DNA of 64,000 nt. Origin: an uncultured Vampirovibrio sp. (GTDB taxonomy: Bacteria > Cyanobacteriota > Vampirovibrionia > Gastranaerophilales > Gastranaerophilaceae). The stretch spans positions 248,001 to 312,000 of the forward strand of contig CAJUAL010000001.1 in assembly GCA_910584405.1 (NCBI GenBank), given 5' to 3'. Numbering within the stretch: the first letter of the stretch is position 1; each line of letters starts with the position of its first letter. The translations under genes were made by a program, and so were the position numbers. This document shows positions 43,865 to 51,615 of the stretch, in pieces. The notes beneath the pieces were generated by a model. It had not been told where the DNA came from. It saw nothing but the letters and a program-made list of their open reading frames with translations, and ran no database searches.

Positions 43865-44037
43865 CAGCTTCCTTTTCTCATCAAATCAGACAGTTTTAAT
43901 TCTTTAGGCTGATGAGGTTTTCTTTGAGGGCGTTCAACGGGAGTTGAATCTTCTCTGTAGCAGGATAATCCGACTTTTACGCTGTTATCTTCTTTTAGCA
44001 TAAATATTTCTTGTAATAATGATATAATATTACCCAT
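43861..44037 (-). CDS. Small 58-aa protein, unknown
   Basis: Begins MGNIISLLQEIF and ends LMRKGSC. An AGGAGA ribosome site lies at good distance (about 8 nt) from the ATG at 44037. It is convergent with the HEAT-like gene, overlapping its stop by four nt. The N terminus is an amphipathic helix, the middle is basic and Pro-rich, and it has two Cys. Codon usage and ribosome site support a real gene. Family not recognised. Confidence 0.6.
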   Translation of the reverse strand: MGNIISLLQEIFMLKEDNSVKVGLSCYREDSTPVERPQRKPHQPKELKLSDLMRKGSC

Positions 44038-44165
44038 AATTCTTTCTCCTAATTTTATTATAGCTTAATTTTTTGCGCGTATATCATACATTTAATCGAT
44101 TTAGGGCTAAAAAATCATTGTACTTTATGCTATATTGTTTGCAGTAGTTTAGTGAGGAATAAAAT

Positions 44166-44882
44166 TTGAATAACAGTTATTATGAAACCTTGGATGAAAA
44201 TTTTATACAAGCTTTGAATCTGTATGAACAGGATTATTCTCACGAACAGCTTTTGGAGTTTTTAAAAAACGGAAATATTGTACAAAGGCAGATTGCAGCT
44301 TTACGATTGGAAAAAATTACCTCAAATGAAGACGCTCAAATTTTATTGTCAAACCTGACAGGACAAGACGGAAAAATTCGAGAAGCAGTTTCATTAAGGC
44401 TTTGCGAATTTATGTCAGATGAACAAGCTTTATTGTATTTCAAAACTCAAAAAAGTTATGATGTATTTTTAGATGCGATAATTGATATTAATCCTAATAT
44501 CTGCCGTAATGTTTTATCAGCGATTGTTAATCTTAAATCCGATGAAACATTTGTAAAACATTTTTGTGCAAAGTTGACGGATTTAACACTTGAACTTTTG
44601 GACGAAGTAGAAAAAATAGATTTTAGAGAAAAAAAATATAAAACAAATAAATTCGTGTTTAAACTTTATTGGTGCTTGGAAGCCGTTTATGATTTCTGGG
44701 ATAAAATTGATTTTGATGTGTTAAAACAAATAATTTTACGTTCTAAAAATATAAGAGAGTATACAATTCGAGAAAAATCAGCAAAAATTTTATCTCGCGG
44801 ATTTGATGATAAGGAGCTTGACTACGCGCGAAAAGAACTGCGAGCTGATGAAAATTATTATGTAAGTCGTTATTTTTTATAA
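44166..44882 (+). CDS. HEAT-like helical protein
   Basis: 238 aa with a TTG start, supported by GAGGA seven nt upstream; the next ATG is far inside. The protein is nearly all helix. NIVQRQIAALRLEKIT and DGKIREAVSLRLCEFM look like HEAT units, and the C-terminal NIREYTIREKSAKILSRG is similar. A TGC-TATATT extended -10 box lies about 35 nt upstream. It may belong with the similar protein at 43190, but they are separated by a small antisense gene. Function unknown. Confidence 0.65.
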   Translation: MNNSYYETLDENFIQALNLYEQDYSHEQLLEFLKNGNIVQRQIAALRLEKITSNEDAQILLSNLTGQDGKIREAVSLRLCEFMSDEQALLYFKTQKSYDVFLDAIIDINPNICRNVLSAIVNLKSDETFVKHFCAKLTDLTLELLDEVEKIDFREKKYKTNKFVFKLYWCLEAVYDFWDKIDFDVLKQIILRSKNIREYTIREKSAKILSRGFDDKELDYARKELRADENYYVSRYFL

Positions 44883-44986
44883 ATTGATTTTTTATATCAA
44901 AACAAGATTGCTATATTTTATAAATTTTGTTAATATAAGTAAAAACTATATTAATAATAAAATTTAGATAACAGAGGAGAAAGTTC

Positions 44987-45732
44987 ATGAAAAACAAGAC
45001 TATAGTTAGAATTTCGGGGGGGGTAACTTTTTAAGCTCCTCGGCATTTACTCTCGCAGAAGTATTAATTACTCTCGGAATAATAGGTGTTGTTGCCGCAA
45101 TTACTATTCCGTCACTTATTCAAAATAATAAAGCTGCAAGGTTACGCAGTCAGTTTCTAAAATCTTATTCTACTATTCAGCAAGCGTTTCGGCAAATGGA
45201 AGCCGATGATGTATCTTTAGATCCTGCAACTTATTCCAGTACTAATAAATATTATAAGACTTTTGCAAATTATGTAAAAGTTGCGGTTGATTGTGGTACT
45301 TGGAGTTCAGGTGATGCAAAAAATAAACCTCCTGTATGTTTTAATTACAAATATGTAGATGGTAAATTGACATATGGAGGAACCTATAAAACTTTAGATG
45401 GCGCAGGTTTTAACGAAACTCTTCTTGATGACGGTCAGCTTGTGTTGATGGATGGGACAAATCTTATGTTTGAAAATCAAACAGCTAGCCGAATATTTGT
45501 AACAGTTGACTTGAACGGGTTTAAAACTCCGCCAAACAGAGCAGGGTATGATTTGTTTACGTTTCAGTTTTTGGACGGAGAACTTCGTACAATGGGAAGT
45601 AAGGGAACAGCTTACAGTGTAGAAACTTATTGTAATCCTAAAGGCAGTAACCAATATAACGGCATAGCTTGTGCTCATAAAGCGAAGAACGATACCGAAT
45701 ATTTCAAGTGGGCTGTAAAAAATATTAAGTAA
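44987..45732 (+). pseudogene. Prepilin-like gene out of frame at a run of eight G (possible phase-variable)
   Basis: A GAGGAG site and ATG at 44987 open a frame that stops at 45032 after 15 codons. The prepilin sequence FTLAEVLITLGIIGVVAAITI, encoded from 45046, is in the -1 frame and has no start of its own; that frame is closed by a TAG at 45007. The two frames join perfectly if the G run at 45016-45023 has nine (or six) G, giving a 20-residue leader ending in Ala. The rest is complete to 45732, including the VDLNGFKTPPNRAGYD loop. It is either a switchable gene in the off state, a frameshifted translation product, a fresh pseudogene or a sequencing error. Confidence 0.75.
45016..45023 (+). 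repeat. G8 homopolymer in the prepilin leader
   Basis: Eight consecutive G in strongly AT-rich DNA, the longest G or C run I found in the window (others reach six). It lies exactly at the frame break of the prepilin gene, 30 nt into the coding sequence, a classic place for slipped-strand on/off switching. Confidence 0.9.
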
Positions 45733-45802
45733 TCTCTCGGATTATGTAAAAATTTTTTCTTGTTGTATAATAAAGTTATCAAAGACAAGAGAGAGGGGTA
45801 TT

Positions 45803-47215
45803 ATGGAAACATTAACAGCAACTGAAGGTATTATAACTAAAGTTATAGGACCGGTTATTGACGTAGAATTTCCTTCAGGAGATTTACCTAATATTTATAC
45901 TGCGCTTAATATTTTTACAGCTGACGGAACAAAAATCGTAGCAGAAGTTCAACAAATGCTTGGTTCTAATAAGGTTAGAACTGTTGCAATGTCTTCAACT
46001 GACGGTTTAACCCGCGGTATGAAAGTTATAAATACTAACGAGCCTATTAAAATTCCTGTAGGAAAGGCAATCTTAGGCAGAATCCTGAATGTTACTGGTG
46101 ATGCTGTTGATAATATGGGACCTGTTGAAACGGATACTTATTTACCTATTCACAGAGAATCTCCGAAACTTGTTGATCAAAATACCGAGATTGAAATTTT
46201 AGAAACCGGTATTAAAGCAATTGACTTATTACAACCATACCAAAAAGGCGGAAAAATCGGTCTGTTTGGCGGTGCCGGTGTAGGTAAAACTGTTTTAATT
46301 CAAGAATTAATTCATAATATTGCAATGGCACACAACGGTGTATCTGTTTTTGGCGGTGTTGGTGAAAGAACTCGTGAAGGTAATGACCTTTGGAATGAAT
46401 TTAAAGAAAGCGGAGTTCTTGATAAAGTAGGGCTTATATACGGTCAGATGAACGAACCGCCCGGAGCAAGAATGAGAGTTGGTTTGTCAGCTTTAACTGC
46501 TGCCGAGTATTTTAGAGATTTTTCTAAACAAGATGTGTTATTGTTTATTGATAACATTTTCAGATTTACCCAAGCAGGCTCAGAAGTTTCCGCTCTATTA
46601 GGACGTGTGCCTTCTGCCGTTGGTTACCAGCCGACATTGGCTACCGAAATGGGTGAATTACAAGAACGTATTACTTCAACCAAAGACGGTTCAATTACAT
46701 CTGTTCAAGCGATTTATGTTCCTGCTGACGATTTAACTGACCCGGCTCCAGCAACAACATTCTCTCACCTTGATGCTTCAACTGTATTATCAAGAAATAT
46801 CGCATCTTTAGGTATTTATCCTGCGGTTGACCCGTTAGAATCTAATTCAAGAGCTTTAGATCCTTATATTATCGGTGAAGAGCATTATAATGTTACAAGA
46901 AAAGTTCTTGAAATTCTGCAAAAATATAAAGAACTTCAAGATATTATTGCTATCTTAGGTATGGATGAATTGTCCGAAGAAGATAAAGAAACCGTTAACA
47001 GAGCAAGAAAAATCCAAAAATTCTTATCTCAACCGTTCTTTGTTGCTGAGCAATTCTCAGGTATTAAAGGCAAGTACGTTAAAGTTGAAGATACAATAAG
47101 AGGCTTTAAAGAAATTATCGAAGGTAAGCATGATGATTTACCTGAACAAGCTTTTTATATGGTCGGAACTATTGATGAGGCTGTTGAAAAAGCAAAAACA
47201 CTTGAGGAAGAGTAA
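45803..47215 (+). CDS. atpD: ATP synthase F1 beta subunit
   Basis: 470 aa; catalytic subunit of F-type ATP synthase. The P loop GGAGVGKT lies at about residues 156-163, the DELSEEDK region and the catalytic Glu segment GERTREGND are present, and ALLGRVPSAVGYQPT is highly conserved. A GAGAGAGGGG site precedes the start. It is paired only with atpC; the other atp genes are not adjacent, as in cyanobacteria. Confidence 0.97.
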   Translation: METLTATEGIITKVIGPVIDVEFPSGDLPNIYTALNIFTADGTKIVAEVQQMLGSNKVRTVAMSSTDGLTRGMKVINTNEPIKIPVGKAILGRILNVTGDAVDNMGPVETDTYLPIHRESPKLVDQNTEIEILETGIKAIDLLQPYQKGGKIGLFGGAGVGKTVLIQELIHNIAMAHNGVSVFGGVGERTREGNDLWNEFKESGVLDKVGLIYGQMNEPPGARMRVGLSALTAAEYFRDFSKQDVLLFIDNIFRFTQAGSEVSALLGRVPSAVGYQPTLATEMGELQERITSTKDGSITSVQAIYVPADDLTDPAPATTFSHLDASTVLSRNIASLGIYPAVDPLESNSRALDPYIIGEEHYNVTRKVLEILQKYKELQDIIAILGMDELSEEDKETVNRARKIQKFLSQPFFVAEQFSGIKGKYVKVEDTIRGFKEIIEGKHDDLPEQAFYMVGTIDEAVEKAKTLEEE

Positions 47216-47268
47216 ATATTAGCTTTTGTTTCTATTTGTCAGGTAATCGTGGATAAGGGTTATAGTTT

Positions 47269-47679
47269 ATGAAATTAAAAATTATCACACAAGAAAAAGT
47301 TGTTTTTGATGATGAAGTTGATGCGGTATATTCTCGCGGACTTGACGGTGAATTTGGCTTGTTAAAAGGTCACATTCCGATGATGAGCGCGCTTGATATC
47401 GGTGTAACCCGTGCAATTATTGGTGATAAAGTCAAGATGTTTACGACAATGGGCGGAATTTTGCAGTTCAAGGATGAAGAATGCTTAATTTTAACAACTC
47501 TTGCAGAGCCGGGTGAAGAAATTGACGAAGCCAGAGCAAGAGAGGCATTGGAACATGCTCGTGCAAGATTGAGAAACGCTGAAGCTCGAATTGATGCAAA
47601 ACGTGCGGAAGCTGCTATTGCCCGAGCAGAAGCCAGACTGAAAGCAAGACTGTCCGGCGAAACAAATTTGAAGATGTAA
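47269..47679 (+). CDS. atpC: ATP synthase F1 epsilon subunit
   Basis: 136 aa with the N-terminal beta sandwich (MKLKIITQEKVVFDDEVDAV, then GLLKGHIPMMSAL) and two C-terminal helices rich in Ala, Arg and Glu. It links rotor and catalytic head and can inhibit hydrolysis. It lies 53 nt after atpD in the same transcript and is convergent with the prepilin at 47681, with a 1-nt gap. Confidence 0.95.
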   Translation: MKLKIITQEKVVFDDEVDAVYSRGLDGEFGLLKGHIPMMSALDIGVTRAIIGDKVKMFTTMGGILQFKDEECLILTTLAEPGEEIDEARAREALEHARARLRNAEARIDAKRAEAAIARAEARLKARLSGETNLKM

Positions 47680-47680
47680 A

Positions 47681-48400
47681 TTATTTTATCTTCCAAACAT
47701 CGTCAGGAATTGTCCAACCGTTGTTTTTAACTTTTTGTAAGCAGTAGTAGCCGGCATTAATCTCTGTAGCTTTTGTGCTGCAATTTTTATTAATAGTTTC
47801 AACAGATTCATTGAAACCTGCAGGAACAAACCCTGAGTCGGGTGTAAATCCTAAAACATAGATATCTTTGCCTATCATATTAGGAGGCGAATCTCCGTTT
47901 GCATCAATAAAAATTACCATTGCAGTTTGACTGACTTTGATTCCCATATAATTTTTCATTGATGGAGCTGAATACCAATCAAAGTTAAGATTTGAACCAT
48001 TTGTTAGTTTAACTGTTACGGCTTGTAATCCAAGGCCGATTTCATTTCTGTTTGCATAAGCTTCGTTTCCTGCAAGGTTTTTTGTTGCTCCTTTTTGATG
48101 CCAACAGCCAGCTTTACCATAGCATACTCTGCCGACTTTTATGTAGGGTAAGATAAATGTTTCAAACCATTTTTTATTTCCTTTTAGTGACATTTCAATA
48201 TAATCATCAAATGGAACATCGTCATCTTGAGCTTTGCGCATAACTTGTGTGAGTATTGAGTAATCTTCTTTTAAACGTGTTTCTATTATGCGTTTTTGGT
48301 TTTTGTTGATTAGGTTTGGAATAGTCATTGCTGCGACTACTCCGATTATTCCTAAAGTAATCAGAACTTCAGCTAATGTGAACCCTTTTTTCATCTTCAC
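47681..48400 (-). CDS. Prepilin-like protein, divergent from an XRE gene
   Basis: 239 aa. A six-residue basic leader ends in Gly, then FTLAEVLITLGIIGVVAAMT. It is a close paralogue of the 36270 protein: Cys pair GRVCYGKAGCWHQ, loop FIDANGDSPPNMIGKD, and C terminus GYYCLQKVKNNGWTIPDDVW. GAGGTGAAG precedes the ATG. The promoter region carries a long inverted repeat shared with the XRE gene at 48493. Confidence 0.9.
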   Translation of the reverse strand: MKMKKGFTLAEVLITLGIIGVVAAMTIPNLINKNQKRIIETRLKEDYSILTQVMRKAQDDDVPFDDYIEMSLKGNKKWFETFILPYIKVGRVCYGKAGCWHQKGATKNLAGNEAYANRNEIGLGLQAVTVKLTNGSNLNFDWYSAPSMKNYMGIKVSQTAMVIFIDANGDSPPNMIGKDIYVLGFTPDSGFVPAGFNESVETINKNCSTKATEINAGYYCLQKVKNNGWTIPDDVWKIK

Positions 48401-48426
48401 CTCATACTTTTATAATATCTACACGT

Positions 48427-48455
48427 AGTAAACTACTATCAAATATTAGTTTACT
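48427..48455. promoter_or_regulatory. Inverted repeat between prepilin and XRE genes
   Basis: AGTAAACTA (48427-48435) and TAGTTTACT (48447-48455) are perfect arms with an 11-nt spacer. They overlap the likely -35/spacer region of the leftward prepilin promoter. The sequence is unrelated to the repeats at 9113 and 36986, so each regulator would have its own site. Confidence 0.6.
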
Positions 48456-48480
48456 CTCTTAAATTAATTATGTCAACTTG

Positions 48481-48486
48481 TATAAT
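48481..48486 (+). promoter_or_regulatory. Perfect -10 box 6 nt before the XRE start at 48493
   Basis: TATAAT is followed by six nt and ATG, with no ribosome site, again implying a leaderless mRNA. Confidence 0.55.
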
Positions 48487-48492
48487 TGTTGT

Positions 48493-48711
48493 ATGAAAGA
48501 TGAACGTAACAAGATTTTTGCCAGAAATTTAAAGGCTGAAAGGTATCGTAAAGGGGTTACACAGGCAGAACTCGCTGAGGAAGTTGATGTTTCTGAAAGT
48601 ACAATCAGCTTGCTTGAAAGAGGTTTGCAAACACCTTCAATTTTTCTGGTTTATGATATTTCTAAATTTTTTGGTGTTGATATAAATGATTTATTAAAAA
48701 ATATTTCATAA
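48493..48711 (+). CDS. XRE-family helix-turn-helix regulator, divergent from a prepilin gene
   Basis: 72 aa, essentially a lone Cro/C1 HTH (FARNLKAERYRKGVTQAELAEEVDVSESTISLLERGLQTPSIFLVYDISKFFGVDINDLL). The start is the ATG at 48493, because a TTG at 48478 lies upstream of the -10 box. It likely binds the inverted repeat at 48427-48455 and controls the divergent prepilin. A strong terminator follows directly. Confidence 0.88.
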   Translation: MKDERNKIFARNLKAERYRKGVTQAELAEEVDVSESTISLLERGLQTPSIFLVYDISKFFGVDINDLLKNIS

Positions 48712-48749
48712 AAAAAGAGGCGGCGGCAATTTTGCCGCCGCCTCTTTTT
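48711..48749. terminator. Strong bidirectional terminator
   Basis: A 13-bp GC-rich stem (48717-48729 with 48732-48744) is flanked by an A run and a T run. It serves both the XRE gene at 48493 and the convergent gene at 48753. Confidence 0.93.
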
Positions 48750-48752
48750 GTT

Positions 48753-49223
48753 TTATGCTTGTGCTACCGTATTTTCATCGGCTGCTTGAGCTCGTTTTGT
48801 ATTTGTAATTGAGTCAACTAAAGCTCCGGCTGCGCTGCCTGCCAAACCTAGGGCTGTACAAGCGATTGCAAGCGGTTTAAATTTCATTGTACCTTTTGTC
48901 AGTAATTTTGTTGCAATAGGTGCGATTGCGCCTAAGATTCCGCCAAAGATTTTCCCTTTATTTGTTGTTTTATATCTGTTGCCGGTTTCTGTTGTTGCGA
49001 CATTTGTATCTTTTTCTATCAAGCAGTTTGTCAATCCGTCAGGATCGTTTGCTGCTGTTTTTGTTTGGCCGTTAAATGTTACGGTATCAGCTTGTAAATT
49101 ATTATTTATCGGTGGCATGTTGTCAAATATATTGCCGTCTACAATATTTTCTAAATCTTTAAGATAAGGGTTTTGAAACATACAACATGTTGTTGGATTA
49201 CCTAATCCTACTTGAGAAACCAT
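48753..49223 (-). CDS. Unknown protein with VTFNGQ motif and hydrophobic C-terminal region
   Basis: 156 aa. The polar N-terminal half has a CC pair and ADTVTFNGQ near residue 49, similar to the SNITFGG segment of the 18154 protein. The second half has two Gly/Ala-rich hydrophobic stretches (KIFGGILGAIAPIATKLLTK and LAIACTALGLAGSAAGALV), possibly a membrane hairpin. The terminal AQAADENTVAQA is polar. AAAGGTG precedes the start. Function unknown. Confidence 0.62.
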   Translation of the reverse strand: MVSQVGLGNPTTCCMFQNPYLKDLENIVDGNIFDNMPPINNNLQADTVTFNGQTKTAANDPDGLTNCLIEKDTNVATTETGNRYKTTNKGKIFGGILGAIAPIATKLLTKGTMKFKPLAIACTALGLAGSAAGALVDSITNTKRAQAADENTVAQA

Positions 49224-49373
49224 AAAAACACACCTTTCATTATAAAAACTAACTAACCTTGACCTTTAACATATATATAAAGTAATTTTTTTTATAAAAT
49301 TTGCGCTATTGTTACAGAATTTTAACAAAAAGTTTAGTTTACGGTGTTCGGATTTTGTGCTAATCTTTTGGAT

Positions 49374-49928
49374 ATGGAAAAGAGTTGGTACTCAATATTT
49401 AAGACATTTTTTAAGGTCGGAACCTTGCTGTTGGGCGGAGGATATGTTATTTTGCCTCTTTTAACAAGCGAGCTTGTAGATAAGAAAAAATGGATTACAT
49501 CAGAAGAATTATGTGAGTACTATGCTCTTGGAGCATCATTACCCGGGATTATAGCTGCAAATACTGCAATTTTTGTTGGTCGAAAGCTGTTGGGAACAGT
49601 CGGAGCTTTGGCGGCAACTGTGGGAATGGTTTTACCTGCTTTTCTTGCAATTATTTTGTTGGCGGCTATTTTAAGCGAGATTATTGCTAATTCTTATATT
49701 CAGCATATATTTTGGGGTGTCGGAATTGGTGTAATTGTGTTACTTTTTCTTGCTGTAAAAGAGATGTGGAAAAAATCTGTTACTGATAAATTTTCTATGT
49801 TTATTTATGCAATATGTTTATTGCTTGCTTTGTGGGGAAAGATTCCGTTGGCTGTAATAATTATCGGTGCACTTTTATTAGGGGTATTTTGGCAAAAGTT
49901 TGAAGACAGACGCGGAGGAATAAAGTAG
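49374..49928 (+). CDS. Chromate transporter-like protein, N-type half
   Basis: 184 aa from the ATG at 49374. The typical ChrA opening FFKVGTLLLGGGYVILPLL and the GASLPGIIAANTAIFVGRKLLG segment are present, with about five or six hydrophobic stretches. Short-chain ChrA proteins are encoded as pairs that work together; the partner follows immediately. The natural substrate in an anaerobe may be another anion. TAATCT lies seven nt before the ATG. The GTG ten codons upstream gives a non-signal-like extension and is not favoured. Confidence 0.82.
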   Translation: MEKSWYSIFKTFFKVGTLLLGGGYVILPLLTSELVDKKKWITSEELCEYYALGASLPGIIAANTAIFVGRKLLGTVGALAATVGMVLPAFLAIILLAAILSEIIANSYIQHIFWGVGIGVIVLLFLAVKEMWKKSVTDKFSMFIYAICLLLALWGKIPLAVIIIGALLLGVFWQKFEDRRGGIK

Positions 49929-50465
49929 ATGTTATATTTAAAATTATTTTTACAATTCTTTCATGTCGGCGTATTCTCTTTTGGCGGAGGGTATGCGACT
50001 TTACCGTTTCTGTATGATATAGCTGAAAAATATCACTGGTACAGTGCAAAGCAATTAACGGATATGCTTGCGCTGTCTTCAATTACACCGGGGCCTGTGG
50101 GGGTTAATGTTGCCACTTTTGCAGGGTTTACAACTTCGGGAATTTTGGGAGCATTAATTGCAACGACTTCAATTATTTTACCGTCGTTTATTATTGTTAC
50201 CATTGTATCTAAGGCTTTAGATAAGTTTCGTACAAACAAATATGTAAAAGGTGCAATAAGAGGTTTAAAAGCAGCGGGCTGTGCGTTATTATCTGCTGTT
50301 GGAATAAAACTTTTATTTACTTCTAATCTGCATTTGTTTGGAACGATATTACTTATTTCGCTTTTAGTTATGAGTTTTATAAAAAAGCGCGACCCGTTGT
50401 TTTATCTTGGAGTATCGGCAGTTGCGGGACTTGTTATCGGAAGCCTTAATTGGATTGGTGTGTAG
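49929..50465 (+). CDS. Chromate transporter-like protein, second half
   Basis: 178 aa, starting right after the stop of its partner. It shows FFHVGVFSFGGGYATLPFL and SSITPGPVGVNVATFAGF, the signatures of the other ChrA half, then several membrane helices. GCGGAGGAATAAAGTAG before the ATG contains a good ribosome site. The two halves probably assemble with opposite membrane orientation, as described for paired short ChrA proteins. Confidence 0.83.
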   Translation: MLYLKLFLQFFHVGVFSFGGGYATLPFLYDIAEKYHWYSAKQLTDMLALSSITPGPVGVNVATFAGFTTSGILGALIATTSIILPSFIIVTIVSKALDKFRTNKYVKGAIRGLKAAGCALLSAVGIKLLFTSNLHLFGTILLISLLVMSFIKKRDPLFYLGVSAVAGLVIGSLNWIGV

Positions 50466-50482
50466 GCGGGTTCTTGCAAATT

Positions 50483-50659
50483 TTACCAATAATTATTATT
50501 TATTCCGCCGTCATCCGGGTTATCAACCCAGATAACGGTTACTTCCGGCTGTCTGTAAAAAGGATTAAACCAATGACTTTCGTCTGTAAAATCTATTATT
50601 GCATCATAATATGAAATTTGTTTTGCAATTTTTTTTGTGTAAGCTAATAAATCTGTCAT
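50483..50659 (-). CDS. Small 58-aa protein, unknown
   Basis: Begins with a helical segment (TDLLAYTKKIAKQISYYDAI) and ends in an acidic, aromatic region with DNPDDGGINNNYW. An AGGA site lies before the ATG at 50659; an upstream start six codons earlier has no site. It is convergent with the transporter pair. I do not recognise the family, but composition and position look like a real gene. Confidence 0.55.
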   Translation of the reverse strand: MTDLLAYTKKIAKQISYYDAIIDFTDESHWFNPFYRQPEVTVIWVDNPDDGGINNNYW

Positions 50660-50829
50660 AATTTTCCTAACTATCATAATAACTATATTGTCAGGTATTT
50701 TTTATCCCGAATAATCCCCGAAAAGTGTCAAATTTGATTTTTTTATATTCCCCTTATGAACTAATCCTGTAACTGATTGTTTTTTATAACCTTAAAATTT
50801 ATTTTAATAATATATTTTTAGGAGGAAAA

Positions 50830-51408
50830 ATGAGCGAAAAATTCAAAGGTTCTAAGACTGAACAAAATCTTATAAATTCATTTGCGGGGGAAGCGCAGGC
50901 AAGGAACAGATATACTTACTTTGCCAAAATAGCTAAAAAAGAGGGATATGAACAAATTGCACAGATTTTTTTTGATACGGCAGAAAACGAGCTTGAACAT
51001 GCAAAATTGTTTTATAACCATATAGGAAACAATCCGTTGGGACATGTTGATGCGTTTTATCCGTTTGAGCTTGGTACAACATCAGAAAATCTGGCAAGTG
51101 CAATTGCAGGTGAAACCGATGAGTTTGAGGTTTTATATTATGATGCTGAAATGACGGCAAAAGAAGAAGGGTTTGATGCGGTAGCTAATACTTTTCATAA
51201 TGTAAGAATGGTAGAGCAGCATCACGCACAGCGTTATAAAAGATTATACGAACAACTTGCTCAGGGGACTCTTTTTAGTAAAGACGAAGAAGTAACCTGG
51301 ATTTGCAGAAAATGCGGCTATTTACATAAAGCATCTCGTGCGCCTGAATTTTGTCCGAATTGTTATCATCCTCAAGGTTATTTTCAGGTTTTGTGCGAAA
51401 AATATTAG
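50830..51408 (+). CDS. Rubrerythrin
   Basis: 192-aa peroxide-reducing diiron protein of anaerobes. The four-helix ferritin-like part has the metal ligands in FAGEAQARNRY, ENELEHAKLF and VRMVEQHHAQRY, and the C-terminal rubredoxin-like domain has Cys159, Cys162, Cys175 and Cys178 (CRKC and CPNC). AGGAGG is an excellent ribosome site. The upstream 150 nt are very AT-rich; no convincing PerR-type operator could be picked out by eye. Confidence 0.95.
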   Translation: MSEKFKGSKTEQNLINSFAGEAQARNRYTYFAKIAKKEGYEQIAQIFFDTAENELEHAKLFYNHIGNNPLGHVDAFYPFELGTTSENLASAIAGETDEFEVLYYDAEMTAKEEGFDAVANTFHNVRMVEQHHAQRYKRLYEQLAQGTLFSKDEEVTWICRKCGYLHKASRAPEFCPNCYHPQGYFQVLCEKY

Positions 51409-51420
51409 AAACGGAGAAGA

Positions 51421-51575
51421 GGATGAGGAAAAACCCAAAAATTGATGAATTTTTGAGGTTTTTTAAATCCGACCAGCGGTGTGTGAAACATAGGCTGGCT
51501 GTGGGATAACAGGCAGACTATGTTGAAACCGTTCCCCGAGTTTGCGAGAAAATGATAATTTTTCCGCAAACTGTT
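51421..51575. ncRNA. Possible structured RNA between rubrerythrin and the AsmA-like gene
   Basis: A GC-richer interval with nested pairing: AACATAG (51487-51493) with CTATGTT (51518-51524), enclosing CTG-g-CTGT with ACAG-g-CAG around a GGGATA loop (51495-51516). CGGT before and ACCG after could extend the stem. An 8-bp stem (51539-51546 region with 51564-51571 region) follows. At the left end an A/T-rich hairpin could act as a terminator in either direction. No known RNA family recognised; the coding strand is uncertain. Confidence 0.35.
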
Positions 51576-51576
51576 A

Positions 51577-51606
51577 TTGCACTTAATGGGTTGATTATAA
51601 TATAAT
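51577..51606 (+). promoter_or_regulatory. Promoter of the AsmA-like gene
   Basis: TTGCAC (51577-51582) and TATAAT (51601-51606) are separated by 18 nt. The -10 box ends nine nt before the ATG at 51616, so the leader would be only a few nt. Confidence 0.55.
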
Positions 51607-51615
51607 AAGTGTAAT

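Noticed and set aside
50760..50820. PerR-type operator before rubrerythrin
   Set aside because: Only loose AT-rich similarity to the consensus; this is expected by chance in such DNA.
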